DNA of 10,681 bases from an uncultured Clostridia bacterium (GCA_944392525.1 CALXXB010000043.1:1-10681), one strand, 5' to 3'. Positions 1-6,824 are shown, counted from the first letter of the stretch. Numbers and translations are program-made. The notes: generated from the letters alone by a model not told the origin.

Positions 1-501
1 CTTGTTACATAAGATACTTTTGTATTATAAAACTCTGTACCATAAAGTATTTTTTCAACTCCATCTAAATTATTTGTATGCTCACTAAAAGATAAAGCTT
101 CAAACTGGAATATTCTAACCTCATTTAAGAAATTTCTTGGATCCATACAATATTCTACTGCTTGCCTTGAAGAATCTACCCATCCTGCATCTACTTCAAC
201 ATTATATTCTCCGAGGTTTAGTGTTTTTCCATCTATCAGAATAGTTTTTAGGGACTAGGTTTTTACCAAATTCATTTTCATTGTCAATAACATAATTCCA
301 ATCTAAATTTGTATATAAAGCTGTAAACTTCCAATTAGGATATTTTTTAGATAGTTCTTCTAAATATGGCTTATAGCTATCCGGGAAATCTTCTATGCCG
401 TTAGAACTGTTCTCTCCATTTACAATAACAAAAATTATGCACCCCAAAAAAAGAACTATACCAAGTACTATATATGTTTTTTTATCTTTTAAAATGTTCA
501 T
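1..501 (-). pseudogene. Putative cell-wall hydrolase (glucosaminidase-type) N-terminal region, frameshifted and cut by the window edge
   Basis: The gene starts with ATG at 501, sharing its A with the sortase stop (TAATG). Its SD (AAAGGAGA) lies within the last sortase codons, so the two are translationally coupled. The first frame encodes a signal-anchor helix (about residues 9-29), then a segment with PDSYKPYLEEL, YPNWKFTALYT and GKNLVPKNYSD, ending at a stop at 202-204. A second frame is open from 215 to position 1 and continues the same protein: LGEYNVEVDAGWVDSSRQ, then AVEYCMDPRNFLNEVRIFQ. Dropping the single base at 216 joins them as ...WKNTK-LGEYN.... From memory, this N-terminal region precedes glucosaminidase domains in clostridial wall hydrolases; the catalytic domain would lie left of the window, so the function is inferred. 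The break may be a real mutation or a sequencing or assembly error. No slippery site is evident. Confidence 0.7.
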
Positions 502-1118
502 TATTCTTTCTCCTTTGCCTTTACTATAATCCTTTCTTTAGAATCATTTGTACATGTAATTAGAGTTACCTGTTTTTCTCCTTCTGTTTCTTGTGATAAA
601 CAGCTTACATCATCTGGTAATACCTTATATATGTTATAAATTTCATATTCTACTCTTCCTACATTATTATCAATTATAAAAAGATTATTTCCTACATTTA
701 AATTCTTTAAATTATGAAACATGTTTTTATTTTTAAAATTATGTCCTGCTATACAAAAGTTCCCAGATGTATTTGGCTTTGCACCCCAAAACTTTACAAC
801 TGATATATTTAAAGATTCATTTGAATATGTTTTTAGCACATAAGTCTCCAAATTAATTTCAGGTATTTCCAATTTTGCTATAACATCATATCCTTTATAT
901 TCTAAAGTAACCTCTTCTTTCGGATACTCTTTTTTTATCTCCTCACCTTTCTTTTCTTTATCTGCATTACTTACGTTCGTACTAACATTTTGTGTCTTAT
1001 AATTTTCCTCTTTTATGTTTTTTTCTTTATATTCTTCTATTCCAAGCCATGTTAAGATACTAAAGACAATCGCAACTAGAAATATATTAACAACTCTTTT
1101 TTTACTTTTTGTTTTCAT
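501..1118 (-). CDS. Sortase (class not assigned)
   Basis: A 205-residue membrane-anchored cysteine transpeptidase that would cleave LPXTG-type signals and attach surface proteins to the wall. Residues 9-26 form an N-terminal anchor helix, followed by a charged linker to about 70 and the sortase barrel. The catalytic triad is visible: His126 in CIAGHNF, Cys189 in TLITCT and Arg196 in SKERIIV. The length and single N-terminal helix fit class A- or D-like enzymes, but I cannot fix the class by eye. The start is ATG at 1118 with SD AGGAAGG upstream. The gene follows, by 70 bp, one encoding an LPKTG protein, which is its most likely substrate. Its stop overlaps the start of a putative wall hydrolase. 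All three are probably cotranscribed. Confidence 0.93.
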   Translation of the reverse strand: MKTKSKKRVVNIFLVAIVFSILTWLGIEEYKEKNIKEENYKTQNVSTNVSNADKEKKGEEIKKEYPKEEVTLEYKGYDVIAKLEIPEINLETYVLKTYSNESLNISVVKFWGAKPNTSGNFCIAGHNFKNKNMFHNLKNLNVGNNLFIIDNNVGRVEYEIYNIYKVLPDDVSCLSQETEGEKQVTLITCTNDSKERIIVKAKEKE

Positions 1119-1155
1119 TTGCTTATCCTTCCTAAGATGAGATGCTTTTATATGT

Positions 1156-1182
1156 AAGTAAATGAGAAAATCTCATTTACTT
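1156..1182 (-). other. Intercistronic hairpin between the LPKTG gene and the sortase gene
   Basis: A perfect 12-bp stem (AAGTAAATGAGA / TCTCATTTACTT) with a 3-nt loop begins about 6 nt after the stop of the surface-protein gene. On the minus strand it is followed by ACATATAAAAG rather than a U-tract. It therefore looks more like a 3'-end stabiliser or partial terminator than a full stop. On the plus strand it is followed by six T, but no plus-strand gene needs it. Confidence 0.6.
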
Positions 1183-1188
1183 TTTTGA

Positions 1189-2268
1189 TTATTTTACAAT
1201 TTTCTTCTTGTTATAATAAATAATTGTCCCTGTTAATATAGCCAATATTGTAGAAATTGGAAGATAGATATTTGTACCTGTTTTTGGAAGTTTAGTTGGC
1301 ATTGTATTTTCAGTTATATTTTCTGTTACATTTTCCTCTACTTCTACTGGTGGCGTTATTTCTTCTTCTGGAGTAGTCTCTGTTGTTCCATTATTTGTTC
1401 CACCTGTTGTTGGAGGTGTTGTTTGTGCTTGTTCTACTACTGTAAAATCAAATGTTTTTTCCGCAATCACTGTATCTGAATTATCTCTATCTATTAATTT
1501 TAATGTAATTTGATAATCTCCAGCTTCACTAAATATTCCTCTTACATTTAATACCTGTGATACATCTTTTCCACCAATTGCATATCCTTGTTCTTCTCCC
1601 CAACCACTTTCAATTATGTCATGGTCTAAACTTTGTTCATCTGTTCCTATTAGCTGTACATCACCTGTTCCTGTTGCTTCAGCTACAAGTCTTGCTTTAT
1701 CATAGTATTTTCCCATAGGTGAAGAATAGGAAAGTTTCATTTCATTTTCTTGACCTTTAACAAGTTCTCCATTTACTGATTCTAGATTTAATGTATAATC
1801 TACATATTGTGGCTCTACTGTTACATTCTTAGTAATTGGTGTTGTTATATCATCATAATTAACAGATGCATCTGAATTTGCTAATCCTTCTGCTGTTACA
1901 TTAAATTCTGTTGGATTTGAAGTTGTTAAATCTTCCTTTGCTCTAAATGTTACGCTCATAGTTGTTCTTGGGTTTGTCCCTCCAGTACTATCATAGAAAA
2001 CAACTCTTACTTTAGTTCCAGTATCATTTGGTGTTCCACCTTCTGCTGATACATATTCAAATATGCTATTATCATAAGCAATATCAACTGTATATGAACC
2101 AAGTGCCTGACCAAAATCCACATTTACTCTTACTTCTTCTCCAGGTCTTACTAAATCTTTAGAAGTTTCAACATTTATTGAATTTAATTGATCTGCATAA
2201 ACATTTCCTGTAAAAATAGCAACACTTATTATCATTAATATACTTATAATACTAACTATTTTTTTCAT
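1189..2268 (-). CDS. LPKTG-anchored surface protein with a cohesin-like domain
   Basis: A 359-residue secreted, wall-anchored protein. Residues 1-25 are a signal peptide (basic KK start, hydrophobic core, likely cleavage after VYA). Residues about 28-150 resemble the cohesin/carbohydrate-binding-like beta-sandwich fold, with RPGEEVRVNVDF, then Y-x-V-D-I-A-Y-D and a late V-T-F-R-A strand. Residues about 155-279 form a second beta-rich region. A Thr/Pro/Glu-rich stalk (about 281-326) leads to the sorting signal LPKTG (327-331), a hydrophobic helix and the basic tail KKKIVK. The start is ATG at 2268 behind AAGGAGG. The sortase is next in the operon. Whether the cohesin-like domain binds a dockerin partner or only acts as an adhesive module cannot be told; no dockerin is seen in the window. 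No convincing promoter could be picked out between 2269 and 2373. Confidence 0.9.
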   Translation of the reverse strand: MKKIVSIISILMIISVAIFTGNVYADQLNSINVETSKDLVRPGEEVRVNVDFGQALGSYTVDIAYDNSIFEYVSAEGGTPNDTGTKVRVVFYDSTGGTNPRTTMSVTFRAKEDLTTSNPTEFNVTAEGLANSDASVNYDDITTPITKNVTVEPQYVDYTLNLESVNGELVKGQENEMKLSYSSPMGKYYDKARLVAEATGTGDVQLIGTDEQSLDHDIIESGWGEEQGYAIGGKDVSQVLNVRGIFSEAGDYQITLKLIDRDNSDTVIAEKTFDFTVVEQAQTTPPTTGGTNNGTTETTPEEEITPPVEVEENVTENITENTMPTKLPKTGTNIYLPISTILAILTGTIIYYNKKKIVK

Positions 2269-2373
2269 TAAAATTTCCTCCTTTTTTTATTTATATATTT
2301 TTATTATGTCGAATTTTGTTATTTTTTATTTAACAATTTCTAGAAGGATTTTTTTATTATTGTTTTTAAGCAT

Positions 2374-2405
2374 AAAAAAACGTAATAGAAATTTTTTCTA
2401 TTACG
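2374..2405 (-). terminator. Rho-independent terminator after dgkA
   Basis: An 11-bp perfect stem (CGTAATAGAAA / TTTCTATTACG) with a 3-nt loop is followed on the minus strand by seven T. It lies 22 nt beyond the dgkA stop and separates the lipid-kinase operon from the surface-protein operon. Confidence 0.9.
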
Positions 2406-2426
2406 CAATTTTTTATTTTTTCTTTT

Positions 2427-2798
2427 TTATTTTATAAAATTTAAAATTTTTGGAATAAATATAATTAGCCCTACAATCACACTTGTAATCGCCAAAACAA
2501 GTACCGCTCCTGCTGCTACATCTTTTGCAATTTTAGCTTTTTCATTTTTTTCTTTGGTTATCATATCAACAACTGTTTCAATTGCTGTATTAAATAATTC
2601 TGCTGAAATTACTAATCCAAACATAGTAACTAAAATAATCCAATCTAATGAACTCACTTTAAATACTATTCCTGCAATTATTACTAAAATCATTACAAAT
2701 ATATGTATCTTCATATTTCTTTCTGTTTTAAACGATGTCCCTATTCCAGATATTGCATATTTAAAACTATTAATTAATTTCTTTGTTTTTGTTTTCAT
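2427..2798 (-). CDS. dgkA: Diacylglycerol kinase / undecaprenol kinase, DgkA family
   Basis: A 123-residue integral membrane kinase of the small DgkA family. Gram-positive members mainly phosphorylate undecaprenol, feeding the C55-P carrier pool for wall synthesis. Diagnostic motifs are ERNMKIH (26-32), SAELFNTAIE (65-74) with D78 following in ETVVD, and AKDVAAGAVL (91-100). Three hydrophobic helices fit about 33-47, 52-70 and 95-118, and the length is usual for the family. The ATG at 2798 lies inside the end of the upstream PAP2 gene (29-bp overlap) behind a purine-rich AGAGAAGAG stretch, suggesting translational coupling. Pairing with a PAP2 phosphatase supports a role in polyprenyl-phosphate recycling. 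The choice of undecaprenol over diacylglycerol as substrate is inferred from family knowledge. Confidence 0.93.
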   Translation of the reverse strand: MKTKTKKLINSFKYAISGIGTSFKTERNMKIHIFVMILVIIAGIVFKVSSLDWIILVTMFGLVISAELFNTAIETVVDMITKEKNEKAKIAKDVAAGAVLVLAITSVIVGLIIFIPKILNFIK

Positions 2799-3450
2799 TT
2801 TTCTCTTCTCTTTCTATTATATATTTTTTTACTAAACTTGTATAAACAATTAAGTAACATACTGATATTAAAAATCCTGCAATTACATCACTTGTATAAT
2901 GTACTCCTAAATAAATTCTACTTATTCCAATAAATATTATTAGAATACTTAGGAAAGTTATTAATATTACTTTTAATTTTTTATTTTTTAAATATTTATG
3001 TAATAAATAAATTAAAAATCCATAGAAAGCCATACTTACCATTGAATGTCCCGATGGGAAGCTATAGCCTGTTTCAGAGATTAACCTAAAATCATCTGGT
3101 CTTGGTCTTTGTATTATATTTTTTAATAATATATTTAAAATTGTTGCAATTACAACATTTAGTAAAATAGTAAAACTTATTTTTTTATTCTTAATTAAAA
3201 TACAGGATATCACAGTTAAAACTCCAACTACTATTGCTCCACCTAAATTTGTGATTACTAGCGCAATTGGTGTTACAGATGGATTTATCAAACTTGAAAC
3301 TATTGCATATCCCATTATATCTAATTTCATTATTTCCTTTTCAAATACATCTTCTACAATTTCAAGTATTATTAATAATAATATAAATAACATTATCCAT
3401 TTTAGATTTTTTATTCCAAATTCCTTTACTTTTGTTATTTTCTCTCTCAT
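2770..3450 (-). CDS. PAP2-family membrane phosphatase (undecaprenyl-pyrophosphatase-like)
   Basis: A 226-residue polytopic membrane protein with all three PAP2 phosphatase motifs: K-x6-R-P (KNIIQRPRP, 110-118), PSGH (132-135) and SR-x5-H-x3-D (S177, R178, H184, D188). His184 is expected to be the phospho-acceptor, and His135 the general acid. About six hydrophobic segments are visible. Family members dephosphorylate phosphatidic acid, phosphatidylglycerol phosphate or C55-PP. The overlap with dgkA favours a lipid-carrier role (BcrC-like), but the substrate is not shown by the sequence. The start is ATG at 3450 with AAAAGAG upstream, and a good promoter ends 32 bp before it. The C-terminus is a low-complexity Glu/Lys/Asn tail that overlaps dgkA. 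Confidence 0.93.
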   Translation of the reverse strand: MREKITKVKEFGIKNLKWIMLFILLLIILEIVEDVFEKEIMKLDIMGYAIVSSLINPSVTPIALVITNLGGAIVVGVLTVISCILIKNKKISFTILLNVVIATILNILLKNIIQRPRPDDFRLISETGYSFPSGHSMVSMAFYGFLIYLLHKYLKNKKLKVILITFLSILIIFIGISRIYLGVHYTSDVIAGFLISVCYLIVYTSLVKKYIIEREEKNENKNKEIN

Positions 3451-3481
3451 TTATATTCTCTTTTCTAAAAAATATATATCT

Positions 3482-3510
3482 ATTGTATCATTCATTTATA
3501 AAATTTTCAA
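3482..3510 (-). promoter_or_regulatory. Sigma-A-type promoter for the PAP2-dgkA operon
   Basis: On the minus strand TTGAAA (3510-3505) and TACAAT (3487-3482) are separated by exactly 17 nt, upstream of the PAP2 ATG at 3450. Confidence 0.75.
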
Positions 3511-3731
3511 ATAATATAAAAAAGAACAGATTTTTTAATTCTATCCTAAAACTTTTTTAATATTTTATTCTTAACACTTATGCAAAATCTTTTTGCTTTC
3601 CATTTTTAGCTACTATTAATCCTATTAAATTAATATTAATATAACTCATATAATAGTCTCTTACGTTACTCCATCTTATTACTCATAATTATATGTAATT
3701 TTCCTAAATTTAATCAACTTACTTCTGTAAC
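3511..3731. other. Non-coding gap with no identified feature
   Basis: This very AT-rich stretch lies between the copZ 3' region and the PAP2 promoter. I see no SD-preceded reading frame longer than about ten codons, no RNA gene and no riboswitch-like conserved core. A weak 6-bp hairpin (GCAAAA / TTTTGC, 3582-3596) is not followed by a convincing T-tract. Confidence 0.5.
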
Positions 3732-3758
3732 TTTCTTGTAGCTTCGCTCGGCAAGAAA
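3732..3758 (-). other. Second stem-loop downstream of copZ
   Basis: TTTCTTG (3732-3738) pairs with CAAGAAA (3752-3758). The 13-nt loop contains a small inner AGC/GCT pairing around TTC. It shares two bases with the larger copZ hairpin, so the two cannot both form completely. Its core (GCTTCGCTCGGC) is much richer in GC than the surroundings. Confidence 0.45.
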
Positions 3759-3784
3759 TGACACTACTTTCTAGTAGTGTCATT
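3757..3784 (-). terminator. Hairpin terminator of the csoR-copA-copZ operon
   Basis: A perfect 11-bp stem (AATGACACTAC / GTAGTGTCATT) with a 6-nt loop lies 14 nt after the copZ stop. The downstream tract on the minus strand is only TTTCTT, so termination efficiency may be moderate. Confidence 0.65.
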
Positions 3785-3798
3785 ATAAAAACTATTAA

Positions 3799-4020
3799 TT
3801 ATTCTTTTACTTCATATCCTGCATCTTCTACTGCTTTTTTTAGTACTTCTGTATCTACATCTTCTTTTAAACTAACTTCTGCTGTTTTATTTTCTAAGTC
3901 TACCTTTACAGATTTTACTCCTTTTACTTCTTTTAGAGCTGTTTCTACTTTTTTAACACAATGCATACAGCTCATTCCTTCTACATTTAATGTTTTTACT
4001 ATTTTTTCCTTTCCAAACAT
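3799..4020 (-). CDS. copZ: Copper chaperone, HMA domain (CopZ-like)
   Basis: A 73-residue single heavy-metal-associated domain (beta-alpha-beta-beta-alpha-beta). The Cu(I)-binding loop is GMSCMHC, with Cys18 and Cys21 as ligands; it follows the first strand KTLNVEG and precedes the helix VKKVETALKEV. The C-terminal AVEDAGYEVK is typical of CopZ and Atx1 proteins. The gene starts 22 bp after the copA stop behind a strong AAAGGAGG. The downstream position fits a cytosolic carrier handing Cu(I) to the N-terminal domain of CopA and to CsoR. Metal specificity is inferred from the operon: HMA domains also bind Zn or Cd, but the CsoR and CPC-type ATPase partners indicate copper. Confidence 0.93.
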   Translation of the reverse strand: MFGKEKIVKTLNVEGMSCMHCVKKVETALKEVKGVKSVKVDLENKTAEVSLKEDVDTEVLKKAVEDAGYEVKE

Positions 4021-4042
4021 TTTATTTACCTCCTTTATATTT

Positions 4043-6253
4043 TTATCTTAATCTTAACGCATTTAATATTACTGTTAAACTACTTAAAGTCATAGCTAAA
4101 CCTGCTATCATTGGATTTATTGATATCCCTATTGGTTTTAATATTCCTATTGCGATTGGTATCATTAAACTATTGTAGAAAAATGCCCAGAATAAGTTTT
4201 GCTTTATATTTCTTATTGTTTTTTTACTAATTGTTATTAAATCTAATATTTTACTTAAATCATTTTTCATTAATATAACATCTGATGAGTCCATTGCTAT
4301 ATCTGTTCCAGAATTTACGCTAACACCTATATCTGCTGTTGCTAATGCTGGACTATCATTTATTCCATCTCCACACATTAAAACTTTCTTTCCTTGTTTT
4401 TTCAAGTCTTTTATTGTATTTGTTTTTTCTTCTGGTACTACATCTGCAATTACTTTTGATATTCCTATTTCTTTAGCAATTAGTTTTGCAGTTTCTATAT
4501 TATCCCCTGTTAGCATTATTGTTTCTATGTTATTTTCATTTAATTTCTTTATTACCTCTTTTACATTTTCTCTTACTAAATCATTTACTCCAATTAAAGC
4601 AATTACTTTGTTTTCTTCTACTACATAGATAATACTATTTCCTTTTTTAGCCAATTCTTGCTCTTCTTTTTTATATTTATCTATGTTTTCATCTTCAATA
4701 TTAAAATGTTCTAATATTTTGTAGTTTCCAAGTATGTATTCTTTTCCTTCTACTTTTCCTGTAATTCCTAAACCACTTAAATTCTTGAATTCTTCTACAT
4801 TATATTTTCCTAGTTTATGTTCTTTTAAGTATTCTTCAAATGCTTTTGCTATTGGATGTGTTGATCTTGCTTCTATACTTCCTGTAATTCTTAATATTTC
4901 TTCTTCATTTAAATTACTACTATAATTTAATACTTCTGAAATTTTTAATTTTCCATATGTTAATGTTCCTGTTTTATCAAATACTATTGTATCTATATTT
5001 TTAGCATTTTCTAGTATTTCACTTTTCTTTACTAATATTCCAGACTTCGCACATTTTCCTTCACTTACTACTATTGCAAGTGGTGTTGCAAGTCCAAGTG
5101 CGCAAGGACAAGCAACTACCAATATTGTTACAAATGTTGTTAGTGCTTCTCCAATATCAGAACCTAATATTAAATAAAATATAAATGATACTATTGCAAT
5201 TAATATTACTATTGGTACAAAATATCCACTTACTTTATCTGCCACTCTTGCTATTGGTGCTTTTGTATTACTTGCTTCTACTACTAATTTTACAATTTGT
5301 GATATAGTAGAATCTCTTCCTATTTTTTCTGCTTCATATTCTAAATATCCATCATAATTAATACTTCCTGCAATTACTTTATCACCTTGTTTTTTACTTG
5401 CTGGCTTACTTTCTCCTGTTAAAAATGACTCATCTAAATGTGCTTTTCCACTTATTATTTTTCCATCTACTGAAATTCTATCTCCTGCATGACTAACTAC
5501 AGTATCTCCTTTTTTTATTTCATCTATTGTTACTTCCTTTTCTTTACCATCAATTTTAACAGTAGCTTTACTTGGTGTTATTTGTACTAGTTTTTGAATA
5601 GCTTCTTTTGTTTTATCTTTACTTATTCCATCTAAATATCTACCAAGTTTTATGAAGAATATTACTATTGCTGATGATTCAAAGTATAATTCATGTACAA
5701 AAGAATTATCTCCTCTTATTATCATAATCATACTATATGTACTATATAGAAAACTACTTAATACTCCTATTGCGACTAAGGTATCCATATTAGGAGCTTT
5801 ATGTATTAAGTTCTTAAATCCACTTTTAATAATATCAAATCCATAACCTAAAAATGCAATTGTAAGTATAAATAACACTACTGCATAATTAATAGGATTT
5901 TCATGCATATTCAAAGATTCAAATATTGGAAGTCCCATCATATGCCCCATTGATATGTATAGAAGTATTACTGCAAGGACACCAAATACTATAAATAGTA
6001 TCTTATCTCTTTTATGGTTATTTTCTTCCTCTTTTCCTGTATATTCTCCTAAACTTTTAAATCCTGCTTTTTTTACAAAAGTATCTAGCATTTTTCTATC
6101 TACTTTTGTTTCGTCATATTCCACTTGAGCTGTTGCCATAACTAGATTTACACTTGCAGAAGTTATTCCATCTTGTTTATTTAAGTATTTTTCTAACCCA
6201 TTAGAACAAGCACTACAAGTCATACCATCTATTTTTAATACAATTTTTTGCAT
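4043..6253 (-). CDS. copA: Cu(+)-exporting P1B-type ATPase
   Basis: A 736-residue ATP-driven Cu(I) exporter in the cytoplasmic membrane. One N-terminal HMA domain carries GMTCSAC (Cys13, Cys16). The actuator TGES is at 279-282. The intramembrane metal site CPC is at 382-384, supported by Tyr693/Asn694 and the M-x2-SS motif (Met721, Ser724-725) of the last two helices, the P1B-1 (copper) signature. Asp426 in DKTGT is the phosphorylated residue, His466-Pro467 is the nucleotide-domain HP motif, and GDGIND is at 628-633. Length and single HMA domain are usual for clostridial and bacillar CopA. The ATG overlaps the csoR stop (TAATG) behind AGGAGGT, so translation is coupled. No key residue is missing. 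Confidence 0.97.
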   Translation of the reverse strand: MQKIVLKIDGMTCSACSNGLEKYLNKQDGITSASVNLVMATAQVEYDETKVDRKMLDTFVKKAGFKSLGEYTGKEEENNHKRDKILFIVFGVLAVILLYISMGHMMGLPIFESLNMHENPINYAVVLFILTIAFLGYGFDIIKSGFKNLIHKAPNMDTLVAIGVLSSFLYSTYSMIMIIRGDNSFVHELYFESSAIVIFFIKLGRYLDGISKDKTKEAIQKLVQITPSKATVKIDGKEKEVTIDEIKKGDTVVSHAGDRISVDGKIISGKAHLDESFLTGESKPASKKQGDKVIAGSINYDGYLEYEAEKIGRDSTISQIVKLVVEASNTKAPIARVADKVSGYFVPIVILIAIVSFIFYLILGSDIGEALTTFVTILVVACPCALGLATPLAIVVSEGKCAKSGILVKKSEILENAKNIDTIVFDKTGTLTYGKLKISEVLNYSSNLNEEEILRITGSIEARSTHPIAKAFEEYLKEHKLGKYNVEEFKNLSGLGITGKVEGKEYILGNYKILEHFNIEDENIDKYKKEEQELAKKGNSIIYVVEENKVIALIGVNDLVRENVKEVIKKLNENNIETIMLTGDNIETAKLIAKEIGISKVIADVVPEEKTNTIKDLKKQGKKVLMCGDGINDSPALATADIGVSVNSGTDIAMDSSDVILMKNDLSKILDLITISKKTIRNIKQNLFWAFFYNSLMIPIAIGILKPIGISINPMIAGLAMTLSSLTVILNALRLR

Positions 6254-6549
6254 TATTGAAACCTCCTAAATAAATTTACAACTTCATCTATTATTTCATA
6301 GTTTCCTTTTTCTAAATCATTATATACACAAGTATACATATGATTTTCTAATATATGATTTGCTAGACTTTTTATTGACTTATTTATTGCAGATAGTTGA
6401 ATTAGTACATCATCACAGTATCTATCTTCTTCTATCATTTTCTTTACTCCTCTTACTTGCCCTTCTATTCTATTTAATCTATTATTTATTGTTTTCTTTT
6501 CTTGTTCACTTCTCTTTGTTTGTTTCTTACAACAATTATTTTCCAACAT
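6253..6549 (-). CDS. csoR: Copper-sensing transcriptional repressor CsoR
   Basis: A 98-residue all-helical repressor of the CsoR/RcnR family. The core reads NRLNRIEGQVRGVKKMIEED, then YCDDVLIQLSA. The Cu(I) ligands are the Cys of YCDDV (Cys45) and the His-x3-Cys of NHMYTC (His70, Cys74), the Cys-His-Cys pattern that marks copper sensors rather than nickel or formaldehyde sensors. I place the start at ATG 6549 because GAGGTGAG directly before it is the SD. A GTG six bases further upstream (6555) falls within that SD and would add only two residues. The N-terminus has an extra Cys-Cys pair (CCKK) outside the canonical ligands. It is the first gene of csoR-copA-copZ and should repress its own promoter until Cu(I) binds. 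Confidence 0.95.
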   Translation of the reverse strand: MLENNCCKKQTKRSEQEKKTINNRLNRIEGQVRGVKKMIEEDRYCDDVLIQLSAINKSIKSLANHILENHMYTCVYNDLEKGNYEIIDEVVNLFRRFQ

Positions 6550-6565
6550 TCTCACCTCAAAATGT

Positions 6566-6594
6566 ATTATATACCCCTTTGGGTATTTTGTAAA
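6566..6594 (-). promoter_or_regulatory. csoR-copA-copZ promoter
   Basis: TTTACA (6594-6589) and a perfect TATAAT (6571-6566) are spaced by 17 nt on the minus strand, with the -10 box ending 17 bp before the chosen csoR start. The spacer holds the CsoR-type palindrome. Confidence 0.85.
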
Positions 6595-6607
6595 GAGAGG
6601 GGTATAT
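6571..6607. promoter_or_regulatory. CsoR operator with an additional distal half-site
   Basis: ATACCCCTTTGGGTAT (6571-6586) is a G/C-tract pseudo-palindrome of the type bound by CsoR, and it lies between the -35 and -10 boxes. A further half-site GGGGTATAT (6599-6607) forms a perfect 9-bp inverted repeat with ATATACCCC (6569-6577), with 21 nt between arms. Assignment rests on the resemblance to known CsoR operators and on the adjacent csoR gene. Confidence 0.8.
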
Positions 6608-6613
6608 TTATTG

Positions 6614-6642
6614 TTGACTTTATTTTTCTATATTGTTATTAT
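6614..6642 (+). promoter_or_regulatory. Divergent promoter for the two tiny plus-strand genes
   Basis: TTGACT (6614-6619) and TATTAT (6637-6642) are separated by exactly 17 nt, 23 bp before the ATG at 6666. The GGGGTAT half-site at 6599-6605 lies just upstream of the -35 box. Confidence 0.75.
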
Positions 6643-6665
6643 ATATAAAAATTGGAGGTATTATT

Positions 6666-6824
6666 ATGATACCAATATATTATCCTTGGACAGATTGGGA
6701 AATGGATTTTATAAATTCAAATGATGAATGGGATTGGAAATGGAAAAAAGATACCCCACAAGAAATAAAAAACACTATAAAGAATAGATTGATTATTATA
6801 ATAGAAAATGGAACTAAAATATAA
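6666..6824 (+). CDS. Small Trp-rich protein of unknown function (52 aa)
   Basis: The start is ATG at 6666 because GGAGG (6654-6658) stands 7 nt before it. A longer TTG-started frame from 6633 would begin within the promoter -10 region and is rejected. The 52-residue product has no Cys or His, five Trp, an acidic aromatic N-terminal half (including DEWDWKWKKDTP) and a predicted amphipathic helix after the DTP motif. No signal peptide is evident; the late IIII run is too short for a membrane span. I do not recognise the family. The next gene encodes a similarly sized protein with a related K-x-DTP-x-[DE]-I-[KR] motif, so the two may be diverged duplicates. It is transcribed away from csoR, but the lack of metal-binding residues argues against a copper-carrier role. 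Confidence 0.75.
   Translation: MIPIYYPWTDWEMDFINSNDEWDWKWKKDTPQEIKNTIKNRLIIIIENGTKI

Noticed and set aside
200..230. Programmed ribosomal frameshift in the hydrolase gene
   Set aside because: No slippery heptamer, in-frame SD-like stimulator or strong downstream hairpin is seen at the junction; mutation or sequence error is simpler.
2269..2373. Promoter for the surface-protein operon, and a TTGTTA/TAACAA inverted repeat at 2316-2336
   Set aside because: No -35/-10 pair with acceptable spacing was found, and a 6-bp A/T-rich repeat is too weak to call an operator.
2554..2835. Plus-strand open frame opposite dgkA
   Set aside because: It lies antisense to a clear family member, has low-complexity Ile/Phe content and lacks an SD; the same holds for plus-strand frames opposite copA, copZ, PAP2, GIY-YIG and the XRE gene.
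3582..3596. Terminator or small RNA in the 3511-3731 gap
   Set aside because: The stem is six A/T-dominated pairs with a 3-nt loop and has no convincing T-tract; such stems are expected by chance in this composition.
6550..6555. GTG start for csoR six bases before the chosen ATG
   Set aside because: The GTG is part of the GAGGTGAG ribosome site serving ATG 6549, and using it would leave no SD.
6633..6665. Longer TTG-started version of the first tiny plus-strand gene
   Set aside because: The TTG lies within the promoter -10 region and has no SD, whereas ATG 6666 has GGAGG at 7-nt spacing.
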